Below, piece after piece: positions 30,657 to 39,873 of a stretch of DNA of 64,000 nt; position 1 is the stretch's first letter; each line of letters opens with the position of its first letter. The notes below the pieces were generated by a model. It saw nothing but the letters and a program-made list of their open reading frames with translations. It ran no database searches and was not told the origin of the DNA. This stretch comes from a virus. The stretch covers positions 1 through 64,000 of IMG/VR virus record IMGVR_UViG_3300030104_005320; one strand, written 5' to 3'. The translations under genes were made by a program, and so were the position numbers.

Positions 30657-31010
30657 ATGAAGAGATTTTCTATTTTGACGATGTGTTTTATCGTCGGTGT
30701 TTTCGCCTGTCAAACGTCTTACGCCCAAGATTCTGAGAATATTCAAGCATCTGCACTTGATACTCAGTTTTCCGAGTGCGAAACCCCGTGTGTATCGTGT
30801 GATGGCCCGGTTCGAAAGATGGCGGCGGGTGTTGTTGGCAATGTTATGGGGATCGGCTCTCACGTAATGGGAGTGGCTAAAAATTCTGTGTGTCGAGTAA
30901 AAGGTTTCACTAAGAAAACCGTTTGCAGAACTCGGACAGTGACAAAGAATGTCTTATCTAAAACTCAAAGATTGACCAGAAGAGTTTTTCGACTTAGATG
31001 TTGTCAATAA
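30657..31010 (+). CDS. Exported basic protein
   Basis: 117 residues with a signal peptide ending at SYAQ (residue 23-24). The mature part begins acidic with CETPCVSC and ends Arg- and Lys-rich (TRRVFRLRCCQ). It has its own regulated promoter and a terminator. No family recognised. Confidence 0.6.
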   Translation: MKRFSILTMCFIVGVFACQTSYAQDSENIQASALDTQFSECETPCVSCDGPVRKMAAGVVGNVMGIGSHVMGVAKNSVCRVKGFTKKTVCRTRTVTKNVLSKTQRLTRRVFRLRCCQ

Positions 31011-31025
31011 TGTTGTTTGAGTTTT

Positions 31026-31057
31026 GCCACTTCTCCTAAAAAGTGGCTTTTATTTTT
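31026..31057 (+). terminator. Rho-independent terminator
   Basis: GCCACTT pairs with AAGTGGC, followed by TTTTATTTTT. It ends the 30657 unit. Confidence 0.8.
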
Positions 31058-31089
31058 GTGTTTAATGTTTACTATTTCAAGATAATTAA

Positions 31090-31485
31090 ATGAAAACAAC
31101 AAGAGTTAAAAGATTCGAGATCACACTTTTCGTTGGGGGCATAGACGAAAAGGTAAAACAAATAATCTGCTTACGTGCATTATCAAACTCTGTTCAGCAA
31201 TTTCAAGAATTTTATGGTGTAATTTATCCAATTAGGATACAAGAGGTAACATACGTTTCCGGCATGACCTACAGAGAAAGCGGCTTCTCTTTAACCGTGG
31301 CTGCTCTAGATTGGATAAACGCAAGAACGGATCACAAATCTCTACAAGACTTTATGGGCAAATTGGCAGAACATCTACTGCATGACTTAAACCAAACCAG
31401 AGTATGTGTTTCTGATGAATTTAATAAATCAATGACTACTTTTTACAATGAAGACCTAGAGGTATTTAATGAGTGTGAGGTATGA
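31090..31485 (+). CDS. Uncharacterised protein
   Basis: 131 residues, starting MKTTRVKRFEITLF. Mixed alpha-beta pattern. No family recognised. It overlaps the next gene by 17 bp. Confidence 0.55.
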   Translation: MKTTRVKRFEITLFVGGIDEKVKQIICLRALSNSVQQFQEFYGVIYPIRIQEVTYVSGMTYRESGFSLTVAALDWINARTDHKSLQDFMGKLAEHLLHDLNQTRVCVSDEFNKSMTTFYNEDLEVFNECEV

Positions 31486-32083
31486 CAACAGAAACGAAGA
31501 AACATTTAAAGCTAATGTTTATTTTTCGACTAAGATTGAAAAATACTTTTTTGATAAATGGCTAGAAGTTTGCTCAAATCACAATATACAAGTTAAGAAC
31601 TGGGCAGATGCCGGATGTGGAAACGATGGCGAGTTTATAAAAAAGGGCAAAACAGGAGGTGCGGATTACAAAGTTACAGGGTCTTTTAACGGGTCGGATT
31701 TATCAGATCACTATTTAGAAATGAAATGGTGTTCGTCTGAAGGTAAACTAACTCTAAAAAAATATGATCTAAGAGAATATGTAAAACAAGGTGCTTCTAT
31801 ATTATTTATCTACAACACTGTAAAACAAGACAACACGAAGTTGAAAATGCCACGACCTCTACCTCAAGACAGAGAGAGACTACAGCCCGTTGTCGATAGT
31901 CATATTAAATTATTAGAATCTAAGAGCCAGCAGTTTAAATGGGGCATAATGTGGGCTGATAAAGTTAAGGAGCTTTACGACACCGATAAGTGGGAGATTA
32001 TAAGGTATATGGGCAACAAGCCCGGAGTTGTTTTAAAATCAAAAGATTTTCACAATTGGTTTGAAGAAAGAGACTGGTCGTGA
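31469..32083 (+). CDS. Possible PD-(D/E)XK nuclease
   Basis: 204 residues. GGADYKVTG (D66) and YLEMKW (E84, K86) are spaced like the metal-binding D and ExK of PD-(D/E)XK nucleases, with a helix after. Substrate unknown; a restriction-like or resolvase-like role is possible. The call rests on this motif alone. Confidence 0.45.
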   Translation: MSVRYDNRNEETFKANVYFSTKIEKYFFDKWLEVCSNHNIQVKNWADAGCGNDGEFIKKGKTGGADYKVTGSFNGSDLSDHYLEMKWCSSEGKLTLKKYDLREYVKQGASILFIYNTVKQDNTKLKMPRPLPQDRERLQPVVDSHIKLLESKSQQFKWGIMWADKVKELYDTDKWEIIRYMGNKPGVVLKSKDFHNWFEERDWS

Positions 32084-32127
32084 AAACAACAAAAGTAAAC
32101 AAAGTTCACTTTGACAAAGCTGTATAA

Positions 32128-32136
32128 TGTGTATTA
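32128..32136 (+). promoter_or_regulatory. TGTGTATT motif
   Basis: ATGTGTATTAGAAA is one or two mismatches from the late-type motif, 20-30 bp before the 32155 start. It may be chance. Confidence 0.3.
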
Positions 32137-32154
32137 GAAATAGAAAGGTTATAC

Positions 32155-32466
32155 GTGCTTAATTCAGAAAGTGGCGAGATGGAGAAAACAAAATTACTAA
32201 AAGCTATAAACTCTACATATGAACACAATATGGAAGAGGACCATATATGGGATTGTTATTGTGCTTTCTTGGGTCTTTTCTTAGAAGATGATATAATAAC
32301 CACAAATTACCTTATAAACCTAATAGAATTAACTAGAGGCCAAAGACTTGTCTATAGAAATAAATTAGCGGAAATGGGCTTTGAATTAACCCCTAATGAA
32401 CTAAATCAATACATATTCTTGCTTTTAATAGCTTTAAATGAATACATGGATTCTATAGACGTATAG
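32155..32466 (+). CDS. Uncharacterised helical protein (GTG start)
   Basis: 103 residues with a GTG start (AAAGG 7 nt upstream); an ATG at 32179 is the alternative. All helical, with hydrophobic and acidic residues. No family recognised. It directly precedes the Ser-rich protein gene. Confidence 0.5.
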   Translation: MLNSESGEMEKTKLLKAINSTYEHNMEEDHIWDCYCAFLGLFLEDDIITTNYLINLIELTRGQRLVYRNKLAEMGFELTPNELNQYIFLLLIALNEYMDSIDV

Positions 32467-32483
32467 ACTACAGGAGAGGAAAA

Positions 32484-34139
32484 TTGGCAAGACCTTGTAA
32501 ATGTTGTAGAGGAGAGATTAGCTCGGTAAGTGTAAGTACGGTATCTGCTAGTAGTCCGTCTATATCTTCTGTTTCCGGCTCTAGCTCTAGTGCATCCGGT
32601 TCCTCGTCTTCTTCCTCGTCTTCTTCTTCCTCTTCTTCAAGTCGTCCTAGTAGTAGCGAGCCTAGTAGTAGTCGGCCCAGTAGTAGTGAACCGAGTAGCA
32701 GCCAGCCCAGCAGTAGCGATATAAGTAGCTCATCGTCTGACCCCTTGAAGTGTTGTCAAATAAAACTTAATTTCTTACCATCTTGCGGTTGCGATTTTTC
32801 TTGCAGTTATCTCGATCCAAGATGTCCTGACGGTAGAATAATGTGTCGAGATGAACCAGTGGTTGAGTCTGATCCATGTTGCCCTGCACCTTACGATACA
32901 TATCGTCAAATCTCTCGCTATGGGCCAGATGCGGGCTATTGCTGTTATGTTGGAATGGGTGCTGGCTGTAGTCAAGTAACTTGGAGACTTCTTGATTATG
33001 AATATGATTGCAGTAGTGGAGCTTTTACTGTAGAGGTAGAAAACTGTCCTTGGTTTTTCTTGTCGGGCGGTGCGATAAGTTTACCTGCGTATCCTTCTTT
33101 TGACAGATTTCCTAAACTTTTCGGCATGAACGCTAATGTTAGTTCGAATTTGACTGTCTCACTAGAAGGAGGAGGAACCGACCCACAGGCTTCTCCTTGT
33201 AACTACACTTCTTATAATGACCCCGTTGTAGCCATAGGGGGAGCACCCCCCAACGCATACACTCATGGGGCATGTATCGTAAATTTAAAATGGGAAGGCA
33301 CAACCACACCGCCTACAAAAGCTAACTGTGGGCGTGTTTGCGATTGTTCGATTGGAACAGGTTCGTCCCCAAGAAAGGTGTGCAGAAATGTTTATGGAGC
33401 ACAGTATGGTTGGCCTCTTGAGGATTGCGGCTATGAAGCCTGTGGATGGTTTTTCGGGATGCTTCCCGGCAGTCAGGACATAGACTATTATCAGCCTTTT
33501 GTCGATTTTGAACCGGGGCCAATTCCTCCCGAAACAAGTCCCGATCCACCAGATCCCTTTTACGCTACCTGCATGTCTCCTCGTTTCAGAACTGCCCACA
33601 CCCGCACCGGAAGATTTACTTGTGGTATAGAGGCTGCGGAGTGGGCTTATATTCACTGGAATTTTACCAGTGCAGAAATTTGCGATCCAGACGTGGAGTG
33701 CGGCGGATCGTCGATCGGACGAAATCTATTAGAGTTGCCGATTAGTAGTGCATTTTGTCAACAGGGATGTCAAGATGCAATGGGGTCATCAAACGAGGGC
33801 GGGACTGGTCCCGGTGGAGGCTTCGGCCAATGGCCACCAGAAGCCTACTCTTCTAATAGAGTTGAAGATTTTTTTGTATTAAGCTCATACGGCGAGCAAC
33901 TCAACAAAAAAAGATCGACAGGCTCAATAAGTAGTAATAGAATGAGTAAGGCAAAAAGAACTGATTGCGATCAGGGATCTTGTGTTTGGGAATGTGTTCA
34001 AGACGGCGACCAAACAAGTTACTCGCTACTGCTGGACGATAGCGACTGCCTAAGCAAAAACCAGCCCTGTGGATGTGGAGATACAGGCCCATGCGGTCCA
34101 TGTAACCCCGGAGACATAATTTTTACGGAGTGTATTTAA
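32484..34139 (+). CDS. Ser-rich, Cys-rich surface protein (TTG start)
   Basis: 551 residues. The start is a TTG with AGGAGAGG upstream. A Cys pair near the N-terminus (CKCC) is followed by about 65 residues made mainly of serine with Pro and Glu, a flexible stalk. The rest is a Cys-rich region with many CC and CxxC pairs (over 40 cysteines in all). No signal peptide is seen. A virion fibre or adhesin is likely; similar Ser stalks are common in planctomycete proteins. It overlaps the next gene (TAATG). Confidence 0.6.
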   Translation: MARPCKCCRGEISSVSVSTVSASSPSISSVSGSSSSASGSSSSSSSSSSSSSSRPSSSEPSSSRPSSSEPSSSQPSSSDISSSSSDPLKCCQIKLNFLPSCGCDFSCSYLDPRCPDGRIMCRDEPVVESDPCCPAPYDTYRQISRYGPDAGYCCYVGMGAGCSQVTWRLLDYEYDCSSGAFTVEVENCPWFFLSGGAISLPAYPSFDRFPKLFGMNANVSSNLTVSLEGGGTDPQASPCNYTSYNDPVVAIGGAPPNAYTHGACIVNLKWEGTTTPPTKANCGRVCDCSIGTGSSPRKVCRNVYGAQYGWPLEDCGYEACGWFFGMLPGSQDIDYYQPFVDFEPGPIPPETSPDPPDPFYATCMSPRFRTAHTRTGRFTCGIEAAEWAYIHWNFTSAEICDPDVECGGSSIGRNLLELPISSAFCQQGCQDAMGSSNEGGTGPGGGFGQWPPEAYSSNRVEDFFVLSSYGEQLNKKRSTGSISSNRMSKAKRTDCDQGSCVWECVQDGDQTSYSLLLDDSDCLSKNQPCGCGDTGPCGPCNPGDIIFTECI

Positions 34140-35476
34140 TGAACAAAATAATAGGAAATAAAGATTGGACTTTTGACGATGTTACTTGCGAGCATTTAGA
34201 CGAGAACAAGCACTGTAGAGTAGCCTCTAAAATGGCCAGATCGCCGGTAAGAACTACCCCATACAGTTGTTCGGTTTGCCTCAGTCGTGCCGACGCAAAA
34301 ACAGAACTTTGTCCAGCGATTCAAAAACTCGCAATCGTGGAAAAAAGAAGACAAAGAGAAAAAAGTATCGTAACCATAGAAGATAAACTAGGAACGGGGG
34401 TAGGTACTGAGCTTCATAAAATAATACCAACATTCCTAGAAAGAAAAAACTGTAGCTGCAACAGCTTCGCAAAAAAAATGAATGTCTGGGGGCCAGACAT
34501 GTGTGAAAAAAACAGAGAACATATCATTCAACATCTGGTTAACGAATCTAAAAAAAGATCCCTGTTCTCTTGGGTTCCTGAGACGGCAACAAAACTGGTC
34601 GCAGAAAAACTCTTGAACACAGCAATAACAAAGGCTAAATTCAAAGCCAAAAAAACACAAGACTCAGACGAAAAATGGTTCTGTGCTGTAACAACTGCAC
34701 CCAGAGAAATACCTACAATCAAAACATGCCTAGAGTCTTTACAAATAGCTGGATTTGAACCGTTTGTATTTGCCGAACCCGGAAGCCCCGATCTACCATT
34801 GGAGTTTAAAGAAACCACAATAAGAAACAAAAAGAAAAAGGGAGTATGGCATAATTGGCTTGATAGTATTCGTTATGCACTTAACAATAGTGATGCAAAC
34901 ATAATAATGACGGTGCAGGACGATTCTCTTTTTCACCCAGACTCTAAATCGTTTACTGAAAGTATTTTATGGCCACACAAAAAGGTAGGATTTGTTTCAC
35001 TTTATACACCCAAACATTATAACATCAAGCCACACAAAAAAACAGCATTGCGTGACTGTGGAATCAATAGAGTTATAACTAAATCTTTATGGGGTGCATG
35101 TGCTTTGGTTTGGCCTAGAAAGGTTTTGGAAGAATTGCTCGAACAAGACCTGACTAAAAATTGGGAGGGAGCACCAACAAAAACTAAAAACTCTACGGTA
35201 ATGCAAAAACGAAGAGAAGACCCGTCGTTAGTTCAGAACAGCGATACAGCTATAGGAAAACTAATGAACCGAATGGGTAGAACAATGTGGTTTATGGACC
35301 CATCGCCCGTAAATCATTTTGCTACAACTTCAGCAGCTAGTCACGGAGGCAACAAAGGTAGAAGAAATTGCGGAAGATGTGCAGAGTGGAGCAAGTCTCT
35401 TGAAGATCAAATACCGCTACTTACCAACGGTCAAGAGTTGCCAGAAAAAGTTTCTTACAAAAATATAATACCATAA
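34139..35476 (+). CDS. Glycosyltransferase-like protein
   Basis: 445 residues from the ATG at 34139. A Cys-rich N-terminal region (residues 17-60, CxxC-like), a linker with GTELHKIIP and CSCNSF, then a GT-A-like domain: WFCAVTTAPR, LESLQIAGFEPFVFAEPG, an acidic MTVQDDSLFHPD and WGACALVWPRKVLEEL. This pattern occurs in phage glycosyltransferases near tail-fibre genes. Donor and target unknown. Confidence 0.65.
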   Translation: MNKIIGNKDWTFDDVTCEHLDENKHCRVASKMARSPVRTTPYSCSVCLSRADAKTELCPAIQKLAIVEKRRQREKSIVTIEDKLGTGVGTELHKIIPTFLERKNCSCNSFAKKMNVWGPDMCEKNREHIIQHLVNESKKRSLFSWVPETATKLVAEKLLNTAITKAKFKAKKTQDSDEKWFCAVTTAPREIPTIKTCLESLQIAGFEPFVFAEPGSPDLPLEFKETTIRNKKKKGVWHNWLDSIRYALNNSDANIIMTVQDDSLFHPDSKSFTESILWPHKKVGFVSLYTPKHYNIKPHKKTALRDCGINRVITKSLWGACALVWPRKVLEELLEQDLTKNWEGAPTKTKNSTVMQKRREDPSLVQNSDTAIGKLMNRMGRTMWFMDPSPVNHFATTSAASHGGNKGRRNCGRCAEWSKSLEDQIPLLTNGQELPEKVSYKNIIP

Positions 35477-35485
35477 GGATTTCGT

Positions 35486-37483
35486 ATGAACATCTCAATC
35501 GATCAACAGTGGCTAGACGAAAACAAACAAGAATGGGGCGGCTGGATACTGGGCGAGGAGGGTGCTACATACATTCTTGAAACAAATGTGACTGCCCCTA
35601 GAACAGCATTTGCTCTTGGTGCGGACAACATAACACTAGACATACAAGACAAGACAATAAAATTTGGCTGTGAGTCTGAGATAATAGTTCCTAATTTTGA
35701 TTTTGAAAATCGAATAAGGGGCTGGAGAAATTTTTCAGGTGAGTCTCCAACATGGCAGACTAATTGCGAATATATTAAACAGGAATGTCAAACTGGAGAT
35801 TCGGCAGCAACAATCCCAGTAGTAGAGCCCGGAAAAGAATACGCAATAAAGTCAAACAAATACTTTGACCTCAAAGCTGGACACACATACGCCCTAGCAC
35901 ACTGGGATATAAGAAGGCCAGCAGGCACAAAGCTTCCCAAGTGTCTTGTGAGAACACAAATCGGCGATCTAGATCCCGCAAGAGGCCCAAGAAAAGATAA
36001 GCCCGGAACAACAAACTATTCCATCTTTATGCCAGAAGAAGATATGTCGGGTCCGATAAAGTTTTTTATATCAATACCTGAAGACGAAGAAGAATCTGGC
36101 TTCTATAGAATGGATAACGTGCTTTTGTCTTATAGTCGTTGTCACGGAATAACGGGCAGGGGCAGTAACTACCATTGGAATAACGCTGCTCCAGACTTAC
36201 CGATCACCAACGAATACAAAAGAGCTTTGTATGGATTTACCTTAAAGTCTGGCAGGCGTAGTAGAATTGTTCAGGGTGGTGCTGGATTTGGTGGATGCTG
36301 CATAAATCTTAAATCATCCAAGCAATGCAATATAAGTGGTGTTGTATACATGGCGACACATCCCAGAAGCGTCAACGAAGAAATGGGAAAGTGTATAATG
36401 AGCCAATATGCTACAGATCTAACAATAGATCCAAGAGTTAGATTAAACAATAGGGCCATAGCTAACACTAGTAGACAGGGCCACTATGGGTACAATCATC
36501 ATGGAGGCACTATGCAGGGCAATTGTGATATTGGAGTCAACTCACTGGGTGGAAACCAAGGTGCTGCCAGTCTTGGACTAAAAAAAGATAGTGATGGAAC
36601 ATTAACTGTAAGCGGAAAAGGAAAGGTTCAAACAAGGTTTACTAACGGTTTCTTTCTCATGATTCAAGAGGGCGGCCCTTTCAGTAGTACAATTGTCGAA
36701 AATATAAATGTTGATAATATGCAAAATGGTTTTGGTGGCAGGGGTGTGCATTGGAAGGGATATAGTCACGAGGCTTCTGGTGTTAATACTTTGAGAAACT
36801 GCAACATATCCACTAAAGGTCTGCCTTTAAATCAAGAATACGGAACCAACAATAATGGATACAGCCTTGGAGGTTGTTATGGAATACAAGTCGAGCAAAT
36901 CGCAAGTAATCTTGTTATAGAAAATAATTTTGTTTCTGTTAAGGGTCTAAGTGAATCTGCCGCATACAGACTTTCTACCCATAAAGATCATAAGTATCCG
37001 CTGGTATGTACTACTGTAAACAATACGTTTGAGGCACTGCATGACAATCCCGCCAATATGGAAGAATATATTGGTGGTAAAAGGGCAGCGGTCTTTAAGC
37101 CTTATGGCATAATAGGAGAGAATCTTGGTCCACAAAAAGGAAATAAATTTGTATTTAATGATTGCTTAATTAATTTCGAGGGCTATAATAGTGGTATAAT
37201 ATTATTTGAAGATACTACTATTGAATATGTAGACGAAAAATCTCCCCATGCTAGTGCTTATCAAGTATCCTACGCGGGAGGTGGAACCGTAGAGTTTAAA
37301 AACACAACCTTTGTAGGATCTGGAACTTGGGAAAGATTAACTGCACAGGTAGACTTAGAGCCAAACCTTAACCATGCTAAACAAGACATCATAGTTAAAT
37401 ATACAGACGTGAACGGTCAATTGTTATACATGGTTTCCGGAAACCACATAACTAAACAGACACACCATATATTCCCAACTTAA
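35486..37483 (+). CDS. Beta-helix tail-fibre/spike-like protein
   Basis: 665 residues. After an N-terminal part with a carbohydrate-binding-module-like stretch (about 65-210), many short strands rich in Asn and Gly (NLVIENNFVSVKG, LRNCNISTKG, IVENINVDN) suggest a right-handed parallel beta helix as in pectate-lyase-like phage spikes. Such proteins bind or cut surface polysaccharide. AAGGATTTCG precedes the ATG. Confidence 0.65.
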   Translation: MNISIDQQWLDENKQEWGGWILGEEGATYILETNVTAPRTAFALGADNITLDIQDKTIKFGCESEIIVPNFDFENRIRGWRNFSGESPTWQTNCEYIKQECQTGDSAATIPVVEPGKEYAIKSNKYFDLKAGHTYALAHWDIRRPAGTKLPKCLVRTQIGDLDPARGPRKDKPGTTNYSIFMPEEDMSGPIKFFISIPEDEEESGFYRMDNVLLSYSRCHGITGRGSNYHWNNAAPDLPITNEYKRALYGFTLKSGRRSRIVQGGAGFGGCCINLKSSKQCNISGVVYMATHPRSVNEEMGKCIMSQYATDLTIDPRVRLNNRAIANTSRQGHYGYNHHGGTMQGNCDIGVNSLGGNQGAASLGLKKDSDGTLTVSGKGKVQTRFTNGFFLMIQEGGPFSSTIVENINVDNMQNGFGGRGVHWKGYSHEASGVNTLRNCNISTKGLPLNQEYGTNNNGYSLGGCYGIQVEQIASNLVIENNFVSVKGLSESAAYRLSTHKDHKYPLVCTTVNNTFEALHDNPANMEEYIGGKRAAVFKPYGIIGENLGPQKGNKFVFNDCLINFEGYNSGIILFEDTTIEYVDEKSPHASAYQVSYAGGGTVEFKNTTFVGSGTWERLTAQVDLEPNLNHAKQDIIVKYTDVNGQLLYMVSGNHITKQTHHIFPT

Positions 37484-37492
37484 ATGAATAAA

Positions 37493-37501
37493 TTGTGTAT
37501 G
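37493..37501 (+). promoter_or_regulatory. TTGTGTATG late-type promoter
   Basis: Eight of nine bases match the motif. It lies 43 bp before the 37544 gene, just after the beta-helix gene. Confidence 0.5.
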
Positions 37502-37543
37502 TAATGGCGTTAAACCTAACCTTATTTTAATACAGGAAAAACA

Positions 37544-37753
37544 ATGTTACGACGAGACTCTGGATTGACAGACAGTCAGTTCATGGAGGCACAAAAAATG
37601 GTTCACGGAAGACATAAAAAAATATCTCAAGAATACGAAGATAGTATAAAAAAGACTAATGAAAAAATATTAAAGGAGAGGCTTGAAAGCAAATCTACTC
37701 AACCTCAAAACAAGACTTCACTATGGGACATGGTAACAGGATTATTTAAATGA
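37544..37753 (+). CDS. Small charged helical protein
   Basis: 69 residues, starting MLRRDSGLTDSQFM. Lys- and Glu-rich helix in the middle. CAGGAAAA precedes the ATG. It overlaps the next gene by 4 bp. Function unknown. Confidence 0.55.
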   Translation: MLRRDSGLTDSQFMEAQKMVHGRHKKISQEYEDSIKKTNEKILKERLESKSTQPQNKTSLWDMVTGLFK

Positions 37754-38124
37754 AAGTAATTATTGCTGGTGGTAGCACGTTTGAAGATTTAAACTTTATG
37801 CTAGACTCTATTCAACATGAGCTTGACGATATAAACATCATCGTTTCTGGAAGAAGTTTTGGTGCAGACGCAATAGCAGAAAAGCTGGCTAGTAGTTATG
37901 CTAAAGACTTAGAACTTTTCCCTGCTAACTGGGGCAAGTATGGAGAAAATGCCGGATACGACAGATGGCTCAAAGTTTTTAAAACGCAGGACATCGATAA
38001 GGTTATATTATTTTGGAATGGGAAAAGCTTGGGTACTAAAACTCTAAAAATTTTAGCTAGAGAGTTTGACATTCCCTGTGACGTGTATTATTATGAAGAA
38101 CGACAAAGCGGATATCCCGCTTGA
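37750..38124 (+). CDS. SLOG/DUF2493-like protein
   Basis: 124 residues: a Rossmann-like start KVIIAGGSTF, then IIVSGRSFGADAIAEKLA and FPANWGKYGENAGYDRW. This is the pattern of the DUF2493 branch of the SLOG superfamily, thought to bind nucleotide-type ligands. Common in phages; role unproven. Confidence 0.75.
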   Translation: MKVIIAGGSTFEDLNFMLDSIQHELDDINIIVSGRSFGADAIAEKLASSYAKDLELFPANWGKYGENAGYDRWLKVFKTQDIDKVILFWNGKSLGTKTLKILAREFDIPCDVYYYEERQSGYPA

Positions 38125-38134
38125 AGGATAACTA

Positions 38135-39052
38135 ATGATAAAAATAAAGCCAGTAAATAACAGAGAAAGTGATGTAACCGACCTTAGCAATATTCAATAT
38201 CATCTCGATGTACTTTCTAGATCGGCTAAAGAAAAAAATAAAAATGAAACACTAGTCTTACAGGATGGCGTATACTATTTAAACGGTCCCTTGACGATAT
38301 CTGGCCATGTCAGCCTAGTTAGCGAAGGCAGGGGCAGGAGATCGGTTAGATTGGTCTTTACTGATCCGCAAAGCGATACGGCCTTGGTTACAGTAAAAAA
38401 CTGCAACGGTATTGTCTTTGATGGTATAAACATAAAAGCTTTTGGCGATGCCAACAGAGTCATTGGGCTTTTAAGCGAAAGTAATTCCTCTGCCACATTT
38501 AGTAATTTTGATATACAACTACAGTTAGGATTTGATTGTGTTGGCCTCAAGCATCGGCGTAATAAAATATGGGGAGAATCTTGCATCTATGAGAAGTTTG
38601 ACATAAGATCAGATGGTTCGTGTGTCGAAATACAAGGAGGAGACAATAATCAGTTTAGAGATTTTGATTGTACCGCCGGAACAAAAGTTCATCAGATGAT
38701 ATCTTCTGTATTTAAGTTTGCTGACAATTCTGTTCCGCACAATATTGTTATTGGCCCCGGAACTGGACAAAAGGGAGATCACGCTTACTACTGCAACTCT
38801 GTTTCCGATTCTATTTCAGGTGGCTTGATTACCTTTAGAGATTATAGATGGGAACAGCCTTCGTCTAAAGATACTGTAGCCTTCCTGCACACACCAAAAA
38901 GAAAAGACGGCAAACCGGGACATGTCACAGAAAGAGTTAATTTTATAGGGTGTAGAAACTCTAGAGTTAATCAGGCAGTTAAAATTGAAAACACTTTAAG
39001 AACTAGAATTATCGGCTGCTTTTTAGATGGTCAAAAGGATTTAGGTAAATGA
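38135..39052 (+). CDS. Beta-helix protein
   Basis: 305 residues with a pectin-lyase-like pattern: LVLQDGVYYLNGPLTISG, CNGIVFDGINIKAFG and then repeated short strands. Likely a fibre or spike part that works with the 35486 product. AAGGATAACT precedes the ATG. Confidence 0.6.
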   Translation: MIKIKPVNNRESDVTDLSNIQYHLDVLSRSAKEKNKNETLVLQDGVYYLNGPLTISGHVSLVSEGRGRRSVRLVFTDPQSDTALVTVKNCNGIVFDGINIKAFGDANRVIGLLSESNSSATFSNFDIQLQLGFDCVGLKHRRNKIWGESCIYEKFDIRSDGSCVEIQGGDNNQFRDFDCTAGTKVHQMISSVFKFADNSVPHNIVIGPGTGQKGDHAYYCNSVSDSISGGLITFRDYRWEQPSSKDTVAFLHTPKRKDGKPGHVTERVNFIGCRNSRVNQAVKIENTLRTRIIGCFLDGQKDLGK

Positions 39053-39519
39053 TAGATAAAAAAGATGCGTGGCATATGCTTTCTGTATGGGCCGCAGTAA
39101 AAATTGTTATAGCTATTGTAGTGCTATCGGTTATATTTTATTTCAACATGCCCACACAGACAGATGAAATATTCGGTGCTCCACGACATGGAACCGAGAG
39201 ATATTGGCAAGATGTAATTCACGAAGAACTTTCACAAAGAGACGGGTGGGGTTCTATCGAAAAAGAATACCGGCTAGACGATGGGACTAGGGTTGATTTG
39301 CTTCTCGAAAATGAGGCATGTGAGATTGACTGGGCCGATAAGTGGGCCGAAGGCGTAGGTCAATCAATTTATTATGGACTAAAAACCCGTAGAGGGCCGC
39401 TGGTTATTTTGCTTGCCAAGAAAGATGGCTGGGAAAAATACAGAGACAGGGTTGAATACTGCGGGGTAAATTGTTGGGTTTATGACACTAGAATAGAAGA
39501 TTGGGTTGACAAAGAATGA
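39049..39519 (+). CDS. Membrane-anchored nuclease-like protein
   Basis: 156 residues. One N-terminal membrane segment (about 14-33), then EKEYRLDDGTRVDLL (D83) and CEIDWADKWAEGVGQSIYYG (E92, D94). The second block resembles a restriction-endonuclease-like family in which E-x-D/K is followed by KWAE..GQS.YY. Whether it cuts DNA is not shown; the usual lysine is replaced by Asp. Confidence 0.5.
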   Translation: MIDKKDAWHMLSVWAAVKIVIAIVVLSVIFYFNMPTQTDEIFGAPRHGTERYWQDVIHEELSQRDGWGSIEKEYRLDDGTRVDLLLENEACEIDWADKWAEGVGQSIYYGLKTRRGPLVILLAKKDGWEKYRDRVEYCGVNCWVYDTRIEDWVDKE

Positions 39520-39632
39520 TTACTGTTTTATCATGTGGACAATGCTGGCTTGGTATATCCCAGATATTAACCTTAGCCTTGATTTTTAGCGGGTCTGCTG
39601 TATATTGGATTAAAGAATTTTTTAAAAAGTAG
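39516..39632 (+). CDS. 38-residue membrane protein
   Basis: Starts MITVLSCGQCWLG, overlapping the previous stop. One membrane segment and a Lys-rich end. The tmRNA promoter lies within its 3' half. No further evidence. Confidence 0.45.
   Translation: MITVLSCGQCWLGISQILTLALIFSGSAVYWIKEFFKK
39579..39606 (+). promoter_or_regulatory. Promoter of the tmRNA
   Basis: TTGATT (39579-39584), 16 bp, TATATT (39601-39606), a reasonable sigma-70 promoter 25-30 bp before the acceptor piece. Confidence 0.5.
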
Positions 39633-39826
39633 CATGGCAGTTTGCCTGCCTAAACATGTAGATGTTATTATTGATGTTGTGACGGACGCGGGGGCAGTAC
39701 CCGCCACCTCCACTTCCCAGTCAAACGCTAGGGGGGTGAAACAGATTCGACGTGCGGCGTGATATAATAATTGCATGTGTTGGTTGATCTAAGGGCCAAC
39801 TAAAAAATAGATCAAAACTTTTAAAT

Positions 39827-39856
39827 GCTGAACCTTGTTTAGCTTTGGCTGCGTAA
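39827..39856 (+). other. tmRNA tag reading frame
   Basis: GCT resume codon after TTAAAT, then codons for AEPCLALAA and TAA. The LALAA end is typical of degradation tags read by ClpXP. Confidence 0.8.
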
Positions 39857-39873
39857 AAACAGTCCGGGGGGTT

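Noticed and set aside
32110-32126. TTGACA near 32110 as a normal promoter with TATAAT
   Set aside because: The distance to TATAAT is only 6 bp, far from the 16-18 bp needed.
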